Shown here: positions 31,548 to 42,100 of the stretch, piece after piece
Layout of the letters: each line of letters begins with the position of its first letter
How positions within the stretch are numbered: the stretch's first letter is position 1
Source of the DNA: DASYVD01 sp050693035
GTDB taxonomy: Bacteria; Actinomycetota; UBA4738; CALAEC01
Reading direction: 5' to 3'
Length of the DNA: 59,402 bases
Assembly (NCBI GenBank): GCA_050693035.1
Contig: JBOGWB010000015.1
Location: forward strand, 1-59,402
Made by a program: the position numbers and the translations under genes
Notes under the pieces: generated by a model
Databases searched by the model: none
Told to the model about the DNA's origin: nothing
Seen by the model: the letters and a program-made list of their open reading frames with translations, nothing else

Positions 31548-33707
31548 GTGGCCAGCGCCGACACGACCGGAAACCGGGACGCCAAGCCGCCCGCCGCCGT
31601 AGACATCCGGGACGGCCAGGTCATCAAGGAGGGCCGGACGTTCCTCATCTCCGACCCCTACGGCGACGTTCCTCTGGGCAACCGCTCGGCGCTCGGCCTG
31701 TACCACATGGACACCCGGTTCCTGTCGCGGCTCGAGCTCACCGTCAACAAGCTGAAGCCGATCCTGCTGCACTCCTCCACGGAACGGAACTACTCGCAGT
31801 TCGTCCAGCTCGCCTATCCCATCGACATCATCGATCCGTCGGGCCGCGAGCGGAAGGAGAACATCGCCCTTCACCGCTTGCGGGTCCTCTCCGGCACGTT
31901 GCACGAGCGCATTCAGATCAGGAACTTCGGGATGGTCGATCGCTCCGTCGAGCTGACGATCGATTTCGACGCGGACTTCCGCGACATCTTCGAGGTGCGA
32001 GGGATGGACCGAGAGCGGCGAGGGCAGCTTCAGCGGGCCAAGGTCGGACACAACCAGGTGATCCTGGGATACCGGGGACTCGACGGCGAGACTCGCACGA
32101 CCACACTCCGATTCTCGCCCGCCCCCGCATCGCTCGAGGAGACGAGGGCGACGTTCGAGTTCGAGGTTCCGGCGGGCCAAGAGGTCGAGGTCGCCCTGGA
32201 GGTCGTGCCGGAGATCGGAGGGGCCACCGCCCCCCGGCGAGGCGTGCGGCAGGCAGAGGAGTCGCTCGCCCGCGACTACACCTCGTGGCGGAAGCGCTGC
32301 ACCCGGTTTCGGACGGGGAACGCCCAGCTCTCCGGCTTCCTGGACCGCTCCATCCTCGACCTCCGCATGCTCCTGGCCACCGACGACAACGGCACCCGGT
32401 ATCTCGACGCCGGGGTCCCCTGGTTCTCGGCGCTGTTCGGGCGAGACTCCTTGATCACCGCGTACCAGGCACTGGGAGTCAACCCCGACCTGGCGTGGGA
32501 TGTGCTCCGCGGGCTGGCCGCCGTCCAGGGCGAGAAGGAGGACGACTGGCGAGAGGAGGAGCCCGGGAAGATCCCCCACGAGGCCCGGGTGGGCGAGCTG
32601 GCCAGGGCGGGAGAGATCCCCCACACGCCGTACTACGGGTCGATCGACGCAACCCCGCTTTGGGTCGCCCTGTTCGCCTCGGCGTTCCGGTGGAGCGCCG
32701 ACTACGAGGCCGCCCAGCGCCTGTGGCCGAATGCGTTGGCCGCCCTGCGATGGATCGACGAGTACGGCGACCGCGACGGAGACGGTTACGTCGAGTACCT
32801 GAAGCGCTCCCCCAACGGCCTCGACAACCAGGGGTGGAAGGACTCCCACGACGCGGTGGCCTTCCCCGACGGGGAGCTGGCCGAGGCGCCCATCGCCCTG
32901 GTGGAGGTCCAGGCGTACGTGTACGCGGCGAAGTCGGAGCTGGCGCAGGTGGCCCGGGCCCTCGGCGAGCTCGAGGAAGGAGACCGTCTTGAGCGGGAGG
33001 CCGCCGAGCTGAAGGAGCGGTTCAACCGGGACTTCTGGCTGGAGAAGGAAGGCTACTACGCGATGGCGCTGGACCGGGACAAGCGACCCGTGCCGACGAT
33101 CACGTCGAACCCGGGACACGGACTGTGGACGGGGATCGTGGACCGACGATTGGCCCCGAAGGTGGCCCGCCGTCTGGTGTCACCGGCCCTCTTGTCGGGG
33201 TGGGGGATCCGCACCGTGGCCGCCCGCCAGCCCGTGTACGACCCCATCGGCTACCACACCGGCACGGTATGGCCCCACGACAACTCGCTCATCGCCCAGG
33301 GCCTGAAGCGCTACGGGTTCGACCGGGAGGCGCTCCTCGTGCTGGACCAGCTTGCCCTGGCCGGCGCGTACTTCCCGTACGGCCGGTTCCCCGAACTGTT
33401 CTGCGGCTTCGCCAGCGACCGCGTACCCGTCCCGGTGCAGTACCCGGTGGCGTGCCGGCCCCAGGCGTGGGCCTCGGGGACGCCGCTGCTGATGGTGCGG
33501 TCCTACGGGGGGCTCTCCGCCGACGCGCCGAACGGGCGGCTGTTCATCAACCGCCCCCGCCTGCCGCGGTGGGTTGAGCGGGTGGAGATCTTGGGGATGC
33601 GAGTGGGACGGGCCCGGCTCGATCTGGTGTTCACCCAGACCGACGGCGTCACCGCCGCGCACGTCCCCCGCAAGGAAGGCGACCTCGAGATCCTGATCCG
33701 GCAGTAG
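31548..33707 (+). CDS. Glycogen-debranching-enzyme-like (amylo-alpha-1,6-glucosidase family) protein
   Basis: 719 residues. Residues about 20-210 form the N-terminal glycogen-debranching beta-domain (GRTFLISDPYGDVP, GLYHMDTRFLSRLELTVN). From about 255 onward lies an (alpha/alpha)6 barrel of the GH133/GH63-like type, with LDAGVPWFSALFGRDSLITAYQ, then SPNGLDNQGWKDSHDA and PIGYHTGTVWPHDNSLIAQGLKRYG. These proteins act on alpha-glucans or trehalose-like oligosaccharides; substrate is not certain. TACGAT-N6-GTG and no ribosome site point to leaderless expression. It is divergent from gpsA. The 205 nt after its stop hold no gene I can support. Confidence 0.88.
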   Translation: MASADTTGNRDAKPPAAVDIRDGQVIKEGRTFLISDPYGDVPLGNRSALGLYHMDTRFLSRLELTVNKLKPILLHSSTERNYSQFVQLAYPIDIIDPSGRERKENIALHRLRVLSGTLHERIQIRNFGMVDRSVELTIDFDADFRDIFEVRGMDRERRGQLQRAKVGHNQVILGYRGLDGETRTTTLRFSPAPASLEETRATFEFEVPAGQEVEVALEVVPEIGGATAPRRGVRQAEESLARDYTSWRKRCTRFRTGNAQLSGFLDRSILDLRMLLATDDNGTRYLDAGVPWFSALFGRDSLITAYQALGVNPDLAWDVLRGLAAVQGEKEDDWREEEPGKIPHEARVGELARAGEIPHTPYYGSIDATPLWVALFASAFRWSADYEAAQRLWPNALAALRWIDEYGDRDGDGYVEYLKRSPNGLDNQGWKDSHDAVAFPDGELAEAPIALVEVQAYVYAAKSELAQVARALGELEEGDRLEREAAELKERFNRDFWLEKEGYYAMALDRDKRPVPTITSNPGHGLWTGIVDRRLAPKVARRLVSPALLSGWGIRTVAARQPVYDPIGYHTGTVWPHDNSLIAQGLKRYGFDREALLVLDQLALAGAYFPYGRFPELFCGFASDRVPVPVQYPVACRPQAWASGTPLLMVRSYGGLSADAPNGRLFINRPRLPRWVERVEILGMRVGRARLDLVFTQTDGVTAAHVPRKEGDLEILIRQ

Positions 33708-33912
33708 GTTGGCTCAGCGGCACGTTTGACCTTATAGGTAGGTCGAGCCTCCATAAGAGCAATCCGATCCCCCAGCGAGGCTCCTCCCTCTGATGGAGGC
33801 AGACCTGGCCGACCCGGAGTCCAACCTATTTCGGTTCGAAAGTGTCCAAGAAAGTTGACGCGGAACACACGGTGGCCCCGAACGCCCGGGGCAGGACACC
33901 AGAAGCCAGAAC

Positions 33913-34077
33913 CTATGTATGGTCCTTCCACTCCAACCAAATCAAGAATGCGATCACGACCACAGCCAACTCGCCGGCAATGATCAGAGCAGTGAGCACG
34001 CTCTCGGAAACGAAGTATGCAAGTGACCCACCAACTGCGATAGCGAGAAGGATGAATCCCAACTCTTTGACGTGCAC
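33913..34077 (-). CDS. Small two-helix membrane peptide (hypothetical)
   Basis: 54 residues, nearly all hydrophobic, with two membrane segments (ELGFILLAIAVGGSLAYFV and VLTALIIAGELAVVVIAFL) and a short charged end WLEWKDHT. GTG 34077 has TAGAGT 5 nt upstream (34088-34083); a TTG at 34095 is in the same frame. Its lower GC resembles the adjacent RHS cassette region rather than the flanks. It could be an accessory or immunity peptide of the orphan RHS module, or a chance frame; no family is recognised. Confidence 0.4.
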   Translation of the reverse strand: MHVKELGFILLAIAVGGSLAYFVSESVLTALIIAGELAVVVIAFLIWLEWKDHT

Positions 34078-34176
34078 GTCCGACTCTAAGATCAACCAAC
34101 TACGGAGGGCAAGAGTGACCAGTCAGAGAGCCGCTAGGCATTCTGCCTAACCCCAGATGCTCTCTAGACTAGCTGA

Positions 34177-34614
34177 TCAATTCTGCCCGCTCGGAAGCAG
34201 GGGAACTTCCATTCTGTGCAAGAATGTCTCCCGTACTCCTGCTGCAACCACGAGGGCCCCACCGACCACGCCTACCAAGCCCCCGAGCCCAAAGTCTCCA
34301 CCACCAGGGAAGCCAATATGTACAGCCCAGGTAAGAAATGCAGCCATCGTGAATAGGCCGGTCGCGGTAAGGAACCCGGCTGCATAGCTGCTGTTCCTCG
34401 CGGCAAAAGCCAGTCGAACCCCCCAAGTTAATGAGATCGAGGCAGCCAGCAACGGAGCTGCGGCAGCTGGGAACCAGACAATAAGCGACACTCCTGATGG
34501 CGCCAGAACTCTACACGTCGAGCAGTTGCCGAAAGGAAGCAGCCCGCCAAGGATCACTAGCGCACCGCCCCCCAAACAGAGCATTGTGGAAACTGATCGG
34601 CTCGAACTGGCCAC
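34177..34614 (-). CDS. Four-helix membrane protein, candidate immunity to the orphan RHS tip
   Basis: 145 residues with four transmembrane segments (about 8-27, 40-60, 74-97 and 105-127); between the first two is a periplasm-like CSTC pair. GTG 34614 is chosen because GAAGGAG lies 9 nt upstream. No family recognised. It is the first gene downstream of the orphan RHS C-terminal module, on the same strand, where immunity genes sit in RHS and contact-dependent systems; the immunity role is inferred from position only. Confidence 0.55.
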   Translation of the reverse strand: MASSSRSVSTMLCLGGGALVILGGLLPFGNCSTCRVLAPSGVSLIVWFPAAAAPLLAASISLTWGVRLAFAARNSSYAAGFLTATGLFTMAAFLTWAVHIGFPGGGDFGLGGLVGVVGGALVVAAGVRETFLHRMEVPLLPSGQN

Positions 34615-34781
34615 GATGTTCAACTCCTTCGTTGATCCAGGCACTCCGTTCTCTCCACCGGCGGCTTTTCGAGAGCTACCTCGACTCGATGCCTTCTCAG
34701 GTGTCACCCGGCGACACAGGAAGTCCAGAGGCGAGACAACTGATCTTTGCCTCACCAACCCCGCATGGCGATCCTGTCACG

Positions 34782-35755
34782 TTATCCTGTTTCTCGTGGT
34801 GCCGTTGGCACACAAGGGTGCTCGTTGCCCGGACCACCAACATAAGAGAATCGACTTAGCCCTGGGTGGTGACAGAAGAACTTACCGTCCGGGGAGGAAG
34901 GATTGAACTGATCCTTGCTTTCATCGTAGGGGATCTGCGGTGGTACTGAGGCAACCCACCATTTTGCTGCACGATAGGCGACACCCGCGGCTGCACACCC
35001 GAACCGAGCCCTTGGATCAGGGTTATGTCTCGAACACTCGCCAAGAGCTAGAGAAACGGGATCAGGCTTCTGAGTGGCCCAAGAGGCTGGCTTTGCCTCT
35101 GGAACGAAGGCAACTTGAGGTTGCACTGGGACAGGTCTCGCTGGGGCTGGACTATAGACAACCTCAGCGGCGAGCGGGGTCAGGCCCGAATCGGACGATT
35201 GGCCCTTGCCGTGACGGTGTTCGTTCTGTCGCTTGGTTCGGCTGCACTCACCCGAGCATCCTCCGCCAATGCCCGTCTTAACCATCCCGGACGGGTCGAT
35301 GTTACTGACGGGGTTTCCTTCCGTGTAAACATACTGGTTCAGGGACAGGGGATCGGGGGGTTCGCCGAATAGCAGATCCCTTGTAGTAAACCTGCCCAGG
35401 CCCGGCGCGTACTGCCGCGTCAGCATGTCCACGAGGCTCGCCCGGGGGTCGGTGAGATCCGACTGGTACCCGAGTCTCGTTGCGTCTCCCGAGCCCGTGC
35501 GGATCTCTCCCCACGGGAGTACGCGGTGCTCCCAGTGTTGCTCCGGCCGGATCCACCAAGGCCACCACGTCCTGGTGGAGGTCCCGGATCAGGAACCGTT
35601 TGGTCGAGCCGGTCATCTGGGCCACTGGGCCCGAGGGGCTCCACCCGTAGGTGGTCTCGGAGGCCCCCTCGATGACCTTGGCGGAGTCCTCGGATGTCCC
35701 GACGTAGTCGAAGGTGGTGGTGGTCCCCCCTCAGTCACGCGCGACGACCAGGGCA
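34782..35755 (-). pseudogene. Orphan RHS C-terminal module (frameshifted core plus alternative tip)
   Basis: The 5' part (35283-35755) duplicates the end of the RHS core found at 36711-37187, starting near the TTTFDYVG region and running to the junction motif PVSNIDPSGM. Two single-base losses relative to the intact gene (near 35545 and near 35510) break the frame, so it cannot be translated as one core. The last stretch, from about DMLTRQYAPGLGRFTTRD, is in frame with a different 166-residue tip (34785-35282) ending in a Cys/Pro-rich segment with FFCHHPG. There is no start signal of its own. The tip has no recognised toxin motif. Silent cassettes of this form are known as orphan rhs/CDI C-termini. 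Confidence 0.75.
35283..35755 (-). repeat. Degenerate copy of the RHS core end (pairs with 36711-37187)
   Basis: About 470 bp similar to 36711-37187, same orientation, roughly four fifths identical by eye. It ends at the same PxxxxDPxG junction codons, so homologous recombination between the two would exchange the tip of the full-length gene. Confidence 0.75.
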
Positions 35756-35766
35756 TGCGTATGCCA

Positions 35767-36111
35767 TCAGCGACAATAGTGAACCGGAATCTTCACTGGC
35801 ACCGGATTCTCGCTCTCTCGAACGCGGAGAATCATTGGGTTCTTTCCGGGAATGGAAACCTGCGCGAAGAAGGTCTCCAACTCTTCGTCAGGCGCATCCA
35901 GGAAAGCGTCGGCGACTCGTACAGTGGCCTTCGGCGCAACATGAACCGTCACGTTCCAATCTTCCACTCGTGACGGCGGGCTCCCGCGTCCCGATAGGCG
36001 CACCCGGACCGAGCTGTCGCAGGGATTCGATACAAGAGCATCCTTCAGGAAGGTGCAGGAGGACATCGTCAATAGGAGACCTACCAAAGCGACCTGGACG
36101 GTCTTTCGCAC
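35767..36111 (-). CDS. Small lipoprotein, candidate immunity to the RHS metallopeptidase tip
   Basis: 114 residues. GTG 36111 starts 11 nt after the RHS stop. The N-terminus is a lipoprotein-like signal (RKTVQVALVGLLLTMSSC, with Cys19 as the lipidated residue), followed by a beta-rich domain with WNVTVHVAPKATVRVADAF and a C-terminal IPVHYC. No family is recognised. Immediate position after the toxin-bearing gene on the same strand, small size, extracytoplasmic anchoring and atypical composition are what an immunity protein against an exported peptidase would show. The ribosome site is weak, so translation may depend on the RHS gene. Confidence 0.55.
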   Translation of the reverse strand: MRKTVQVALVGLLLTMSSCTFLKDALVSNPCDSSVRVRLSGRGSPPSRVEDWNVTVHVAPKATVRVADAFLDAPDEELETFFAQVSIPGKNPMILRVRESENPVPVKIPVHYCR

Positions 36112-36122
36112 AACGTCGAGTC

Positions 36123-39100
36123 CTAGCACCGTTTGCCTTCCACTCGGTACGCTGGCTGCTCCAGGGGGTGGTCGCACCCAAAATCCCCTCCCATTATCAG
36201 CCCAGTGCCAAGGTAAAGGATGGGATAGACAGGACCATACTCCTCGAATTGGACCACGTGGACCTTCTCGTGCCTGAGTAGGTCAGGCACGCACTCACGC
36301 TGGCAGAGGATTGTGTGGCCGATAGTCAGCCCTTTCGCGGGGATGCCCTCAAGCCACTCGACATTCTCATAGCATTCGATGTGTTTACCACAGCCGATCT
36401 TGTGCGCACCCCCTTCTACTGAGAAGTCGCCCACAAGACTGCCGAGTGAGTCCCAGAAGTTCGGTTCTCCGCTGATGGGTGAGAGGAATTCTCCGGGAGT
36501 TGCCAGATCTGGATCGTTTCGCTGGAGAGTGGCGTGCGGGATCCTAGGACTTGCGGGTGGCGGGGCAGGCTCGTATTCGTATGGGACTCCCTCTGACCAA
36601 ACCTTATCGTTGAGTGCGCTTGTTTCGTCGATTCGTGAGCGGAACTCCTTGTTATGCTTGCCCTTGCCATGCCCGGTCATCGGCGGACAAATTGCCGGGT
36701 CGGCGCACAATCCAGTCGGGTCGACATTTGAGATCGGGTCGTTAAGCCCATAGACAAACTGGTTGAGGGATAGGGGGATCGAGAGTTCCCCGAATAGCGA
36801 ATCCCTTGTGGTGAAGCGGCCGATGCCCGGGGCGTACTGGCGGGTAAGCATGTCCACCAGGCCCGTCCGGGGGTCGGTGGGGTCGGACTGGTACCCCAGA
36901 CGGCTGGGGTCCCCGGAGGCCGACCTGACCTCCCCCCACGGGGAGTACGCGGAGGTCCCTGAGGTCGTCCCGGCAGCATCCACCAGAGCCACGACGTCCT
37001 GGTGGAGTTCTCTGATCAGGAATCGCTTGGCGGAGCCAGTCACCTGTGCCACGGGCTCGGAGGGGCTCCACCCGTAGGTGGTCTCGGAGGTCCCTTCCGT
37101 GGCTCTGGCAGGGTCCTCGGAGGTCCCCACGTAGTCGAAGGTGGTGGTGGTCGCTCCCTCGGTGCGGGAGGCGGTGCGGTCCAGGGCGTCGAGGATGTAG
37201 TCGACCGTGCCCTGGGGGGTGGTGGCGGTCTCGAGGCGGTTCCACGCGTCGTAGGTGTACGTGGTGGTCTGGCCGGCCTTGGTGACCTGCTTCAGGGACC
37301 CCAGGTCGTCGGTGGTGTAGTCGGTGCCGTCGGAGGCCGAGTCGGGGAACCCCGCCCCGTCGTAGGTGGTGGTGACGGCGGGCTGGGTCCCCGTCTGCAC
37401 CGAGGTCCGGTTCCCCGCCCCGTCCCAGGTGTAGGTGGTCCGGACCTCCTGGGGGTCCTCTGCCCAGTCCATCCGGCCGGCCTGGTCGTAGTGGTAGTCC
37501 CAGGCCCCGTTCTCCCCCGCGGGGTACCCGGTCACCTGGACGGTCTTGCGGGTGACGTTGTCCGCCTCGTCGTAGTCGAGATCGAACGAGGCCACCAGGG
37601 GGTCGGTGGGCCCGGTCCCCCTCCGGGTGACTTGGGTGTCGATCCGGCCCGAGGCACCCTCGTAGGTCCGAACGGTGTGAAGGGTGGTCTGGCCGGTAGC
37701 AACGGAGCGGGTGGTGGGACGCCCGGAGGAGGAGTCGTACCCGTAGGTCACGGTGGCCCCGAACCCCGGTGGCAGCGTCAACGTGTCCACAAGGCCATTG
37801 GCGTTGTAGGCGAAGGACGTGGCTCCGGCGGGATCGGTCCGAGAGGCCAGACGACCCTTGTTGTACGCGTGGGTCGTGGTGACCACCCGGTCGGGGTCGG
37901 GGACCGTTTCGGTGGCCGTCACCGACTCGAGCCGGCCGGCGTGCTCGTAGGCCAAGAAGACGATGCGCTGGCCTCCGGCGTCCTTGGCCTCGGTGAGGTT
38001 CCCGGCCGGGTCGTAAGCGAATCGCTCGTCGGCATGGACAGTCTGTCCGTTGAGGCCGTACCGGCGGGTCCGCCGCCCCAGGTTGTCGTACTCGAACCAC
38101 TGCTCGTCCACGGGGGCGTCGGTGGGCAGGACCACCTTGGTGAGCCGGGACAGGTCGTCATAGTGGGACGTGGTGGTGAGAGGGGTGGCCCCCTTCCACA
38201 CCATGCCCGTGGTCTGGCGGCCCCGCTCGTCGTAGACGAATGTACGCCGCCTCCCCTCGGCGTCCTTCACCCGGAGCAGCTCCCCGGCGTCGTCGTACAG
38301 ATATGCGGTCACGTTCGGACCGGAGTGCGGCAGGGTGACCTGGGTGAGGCGGCCCTCGTCGTCGTACACGTACGAGACGACGTCGTCCTGACTCTGCTGG
38401 ATGGGCCGGGGGCCGTTCACCGACTCCAGCCGACCACCGGAGTCGTAGGCGTTCGTGGTGGTGGTCTCGGCCCCGCCCGGCCCGGACCGGGTCTTCTCCG
38501 TGAGGGGCTGGCTGAAGGGGTTGTACGTGGTCTCCACCCACACCCCCGCGGTGTCAGTGACCTTGGTGACGTTGCCAATAGGGTCGTACTGGTAGGTGGT
38601 GGGCTGGTACGTCCCGAGCTTCTCGGAAACCTTCCTCCCCAGGAGGTCGAACGTGGTGACGGCCTGGACCCCGTGGGGGTCGGTCACGGTGACCTTGCTC
38701 TGGACAACGTCGTAGTTCGTGGTGGTCTCGGCGCACTGGGCGGGGTCGTGGTACGTCTCCCCCACAGCGCAGTAGGGGTCCTTGGAGGAGGTCAGGCGGT
38801 TCAGGGCGTCGTACGCCCGGGTCCACTTCTTGTTGTTGGCGTCGGTGAGCACGGTCTCGTTGCCTACCGGGTCGTACTCATGCTTGATGACCGGGCGCGG
38901 GGGATTTTCAGAGAGGCCGTTGGGGTCAGGGAGCCACTCCTCCGTCACTCGGCCCAGGAGGTCGTACAGGTACTCGGTTTCGTTGAGGACGACGTCCCTC
39001 GTGAACCGGAGCCGCCCGGCCTTGTCGTAGTCGTTGTCGGTGATGGTCTTGATCTGTCCGCCGATGTGCACCTTGATCAGGTCCACCCGTCCCAGGGGGT

Positions 39101-42100
39101 CGTAGGTCGTCTCGATGACCCGAGTCTGGGCGGGCTGGATCTCTTGGGAGGTGTCGGGGTCGAGGACCTGCCGGACCACCTGCTCGGTCCGCGTGACGTC
39201 CCCGGCGTCGTTGCACTGATAGCGCGTTTCTGCGCCGGTACGATCGATCTGCTTGGTGAGACACGGGCCGGAATTCGTCGGCCCGCCGTACTCGTACGTG
39301 GTGGCTTTCCCCCGGGGGTCCGTGAGCAACTTCACCCGGCCGAAGTCGTCGTAGGAGTATGTGGTCGTGCGTCCGGCCCGGGTTTCGGAGGTCAGGCGGC
39401 GCTTCGCCTTGTCCCCCGGTCCGTATGTGTAGGTCGTGGTTCCCAGAAGATCGGCAGCCGTGGCCAAGAGGTTCATGTCCGGCTTGGTGATGGAGATAGG
39501 AAGTACCGCCCACTGGTTGGCCGGCCCCCCATCCCACTCCAGCTTGAGCCGGGCGTTATCGGTCCGCTCGACGTACTCCAGGGCGAAGTCCTTGGTGCTC
39601 GGGTAGTACTTGTAGTGCTCGTCCTCCCCCTCGCACGGGGTGGTGTCTGCCCAGCAGTCCAGGACCTGGTAGCTCCCCACCACCAGTCGGACCCCGGCGT
39701 CTGCGTCGGTGGTCACCCGGAACTGGTACTTCCCCTCCTCGGCGAAGGTGATCCGCCCGGTCAGGCGCATGGTCCAGTTGTTGGTCACCGGCGGGGTGAG
39801 CTCCTCCAGGGACTGGGGGGCGCCCGACTGCCAGTCCTTGTCCAGACTCGACTGAAAGCCCGCGCCCGCCGGCATCCCCGACAGCGAGGTATTGGTGAAG
39901 TATTCGGCGTAGAGCTCCGCCCACGGGGCCCCCGAGTCCTCGTCGTACGCGTACGTGGTGAGGGCCCGGGCGCCAGAGCCGTCGGCGTTGGGAGCGGAAC
40001 CCGTCTCGGTCTTCACCAGGAAGGGGGCGCGGGTCTGGTACGTGTAGTCGGTCTGCAGGCCGTCGGCCTGACCATGGCCCAAGGGAATCGTCGGGTTGGC
40101 GGGGTCGTTGCATCCCGTACGAACGGCGTTCTGGGCCGGAGTGCGTTTGCACACCAGGTTGCCGTTCGTGTCCCAGAGCATCGTCGTCTTTGGCCACATC
40201 CCGTTCTGGTCGCGAGGCCCCGAGATCTGGATGGGGAGGCCAGCGATGTTGAAGTCGATCTGCGTCTCGTAGTCGAAGGCGTCTCCGGGCGTGCCCGGAC
40301 CACGAGGATCCTCTACATCGAGGCCGCCGGCGATCGACCCGGTCCATCCACCGCGGAACGAGAAAGACGTTGGTGCCGTCTGGCCCGGCAGGAAGACTTC
40401 CTTCACCTGCGGCGGCTTTCCTTGTATCAGTTCTTGGTAGGTGATTTGGGTAGCGTCTGCATCCGGACTCGCGTATGTCTCCCCATCCCTGATCTTGGTC
40501 AGGTCCGTCCCTAGGTACGAAAACTTGACCTTCGGCGCACCGGCGGCGGGTGCGGCGCAGGTGCTCCCGGTTGCGGGCTCGGTCACTTCGAGGAGGTTCC
40601 CGGTCGTCCCATCGGTGGTGAGCTTCCATTCCCACCCCGTCCACGCGTGAATGCACGTGGGGCGACCCGAAACCCACGTGATCGTGACTTCCCGGAGTAG
40701 CGGGTCCCGGATCCGCTCAAGCTTGCCTCCTCCGTCATAGAAGAAGTCGAACCCCGGCTTGGACCAGTCGTCGGTGGAGCCCTTGCCCGAGGTGAGCTTG
40801 CCAGCGTCGTCGAATCGGTACCGGCCTCCCGTGGGAGACCGGTACACCCACGACGGTGAGGCGTCCGTGCCCCCCTTGGTAACGAGCCCGGCCCCTTGGC
40901 CCACCGAGCCGTAGCGCCTTCCGGCGATGTGGGGGAAGTACAGCTTGTTCCCGTTGGCCAGCTTGATCAGAGCTCCGCCGTAGGAGGGCTCGGTGAGCTT
41001 CGTGGGCCGGGCGCTGTCGTCCTGGCCGGGGCCAGCGGAGATGTTCCACCCCTCCCCGAAGTCGGAGTCCGAGGTCTGCTGGGAGTTGTAGGTGAGCCGG
41101 AGATCCAGGGGACCCACCGGCGTTGTGAGCGAGTCCAGTGGGTAGTCGAGGTACAGGTTCCCGTTGGCCTCGTTCACCGCCATGGACATGCCGTTCCCGA
41201 GGGAAGTCCGCCACATGGCCCACCGCTCGTCCTCGCCCCACTTCTTGAGGGCCACGGTGAAGTGGCGTTGGCCAGAGGTCTGGACGATGGGGTCAGGGTG
41301 GCGCCCCGGCATGGTCAGCAGATCGGAGGTCTTGACCCGCCAGTAGTAGGTCTGCCCGTCCTTGAGCGATCCGGCGGGGACCACCCAGGAGTAGGTCTTC
41401 TCCAGCCATCCCGAGTTCAGCTCGATGGCCGCGAAGTCCTGGGTCAGGGACAGCTCGTACTTCATGTACACGTCGTCGTCGTTGGGATCGGTGACCTTGG
41501 GAGAGGAGACGATCTTGAGGGTGGGGGACTCCGTCTCGATGATCGCCTGTCCGCCCGGGAGGTTGAGCGACGCCATCGTCGGCGGATCGTTGTACGTGAT
41601 GTATGTCCGTGGCCGGACGTCCACTCCGCCGATGTCCGGTTGCTCGTCGGAGTAGAACTTCTTGTAGGACTGGGGGTGGGGCGACGGCCCGTGAAGGCGG
41701 AGCCCCTGGTTCGGCTGGGTGTCCTGAATCCACACCTCGAAGAGGTCCCACAGCTGCCAGGAGTGCCACGGGTCGCAGGAGTAGTTGGCCCCGCACCCGG
41801 AGGGCGCGGCCCAGTCGGTCGAACCCACCGCCGGCCTGTTGTTCCAGGTGATCCCGGTCTCGAACCACGAGCCGTCGACCCTTCGGACCGCCTCCGTGGT
41901 GGCCGAACCCGAGCCGGAGTGGAAGTTGTACATCATGAACTGAGCGTCGTACACCTGCCGATTGGAGTCCTTGAGGGCCGAGATGTCGAACGACACGTAG
42001 GAGTGGTGGGTGGCGGACCCGTCGCCGTTGTAGCTCCCGATCCTCAGCTCGGTCGAGGTGCCGTAGTTGGTGCCGGGGAACACCTCGCTCACGTAGGCGT

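Noticed and set aside
34497..35372. Several short plus-strand frames across the orphan RHS region.
   Set aside because: They are antisense to the tip or membrane gene, have no ribosome sites, and show no coherent codon preference.
37140..39400. Regularly spaced similar segments that might look like a repeat array or CRISPR.
   Set aside because: They are degenerate YD-repeat codons inside one reading frame; unit lengths and sequences vary and there are no spacers.
37002..40514. A 1170-codon plus-strand frame antisense to the RHS gene.
   Set aside because: Its Gly/Val/Arg-rich repeats are the mirror of YD-repeat codons; the minus strand has signal peptide, domains and start signal.
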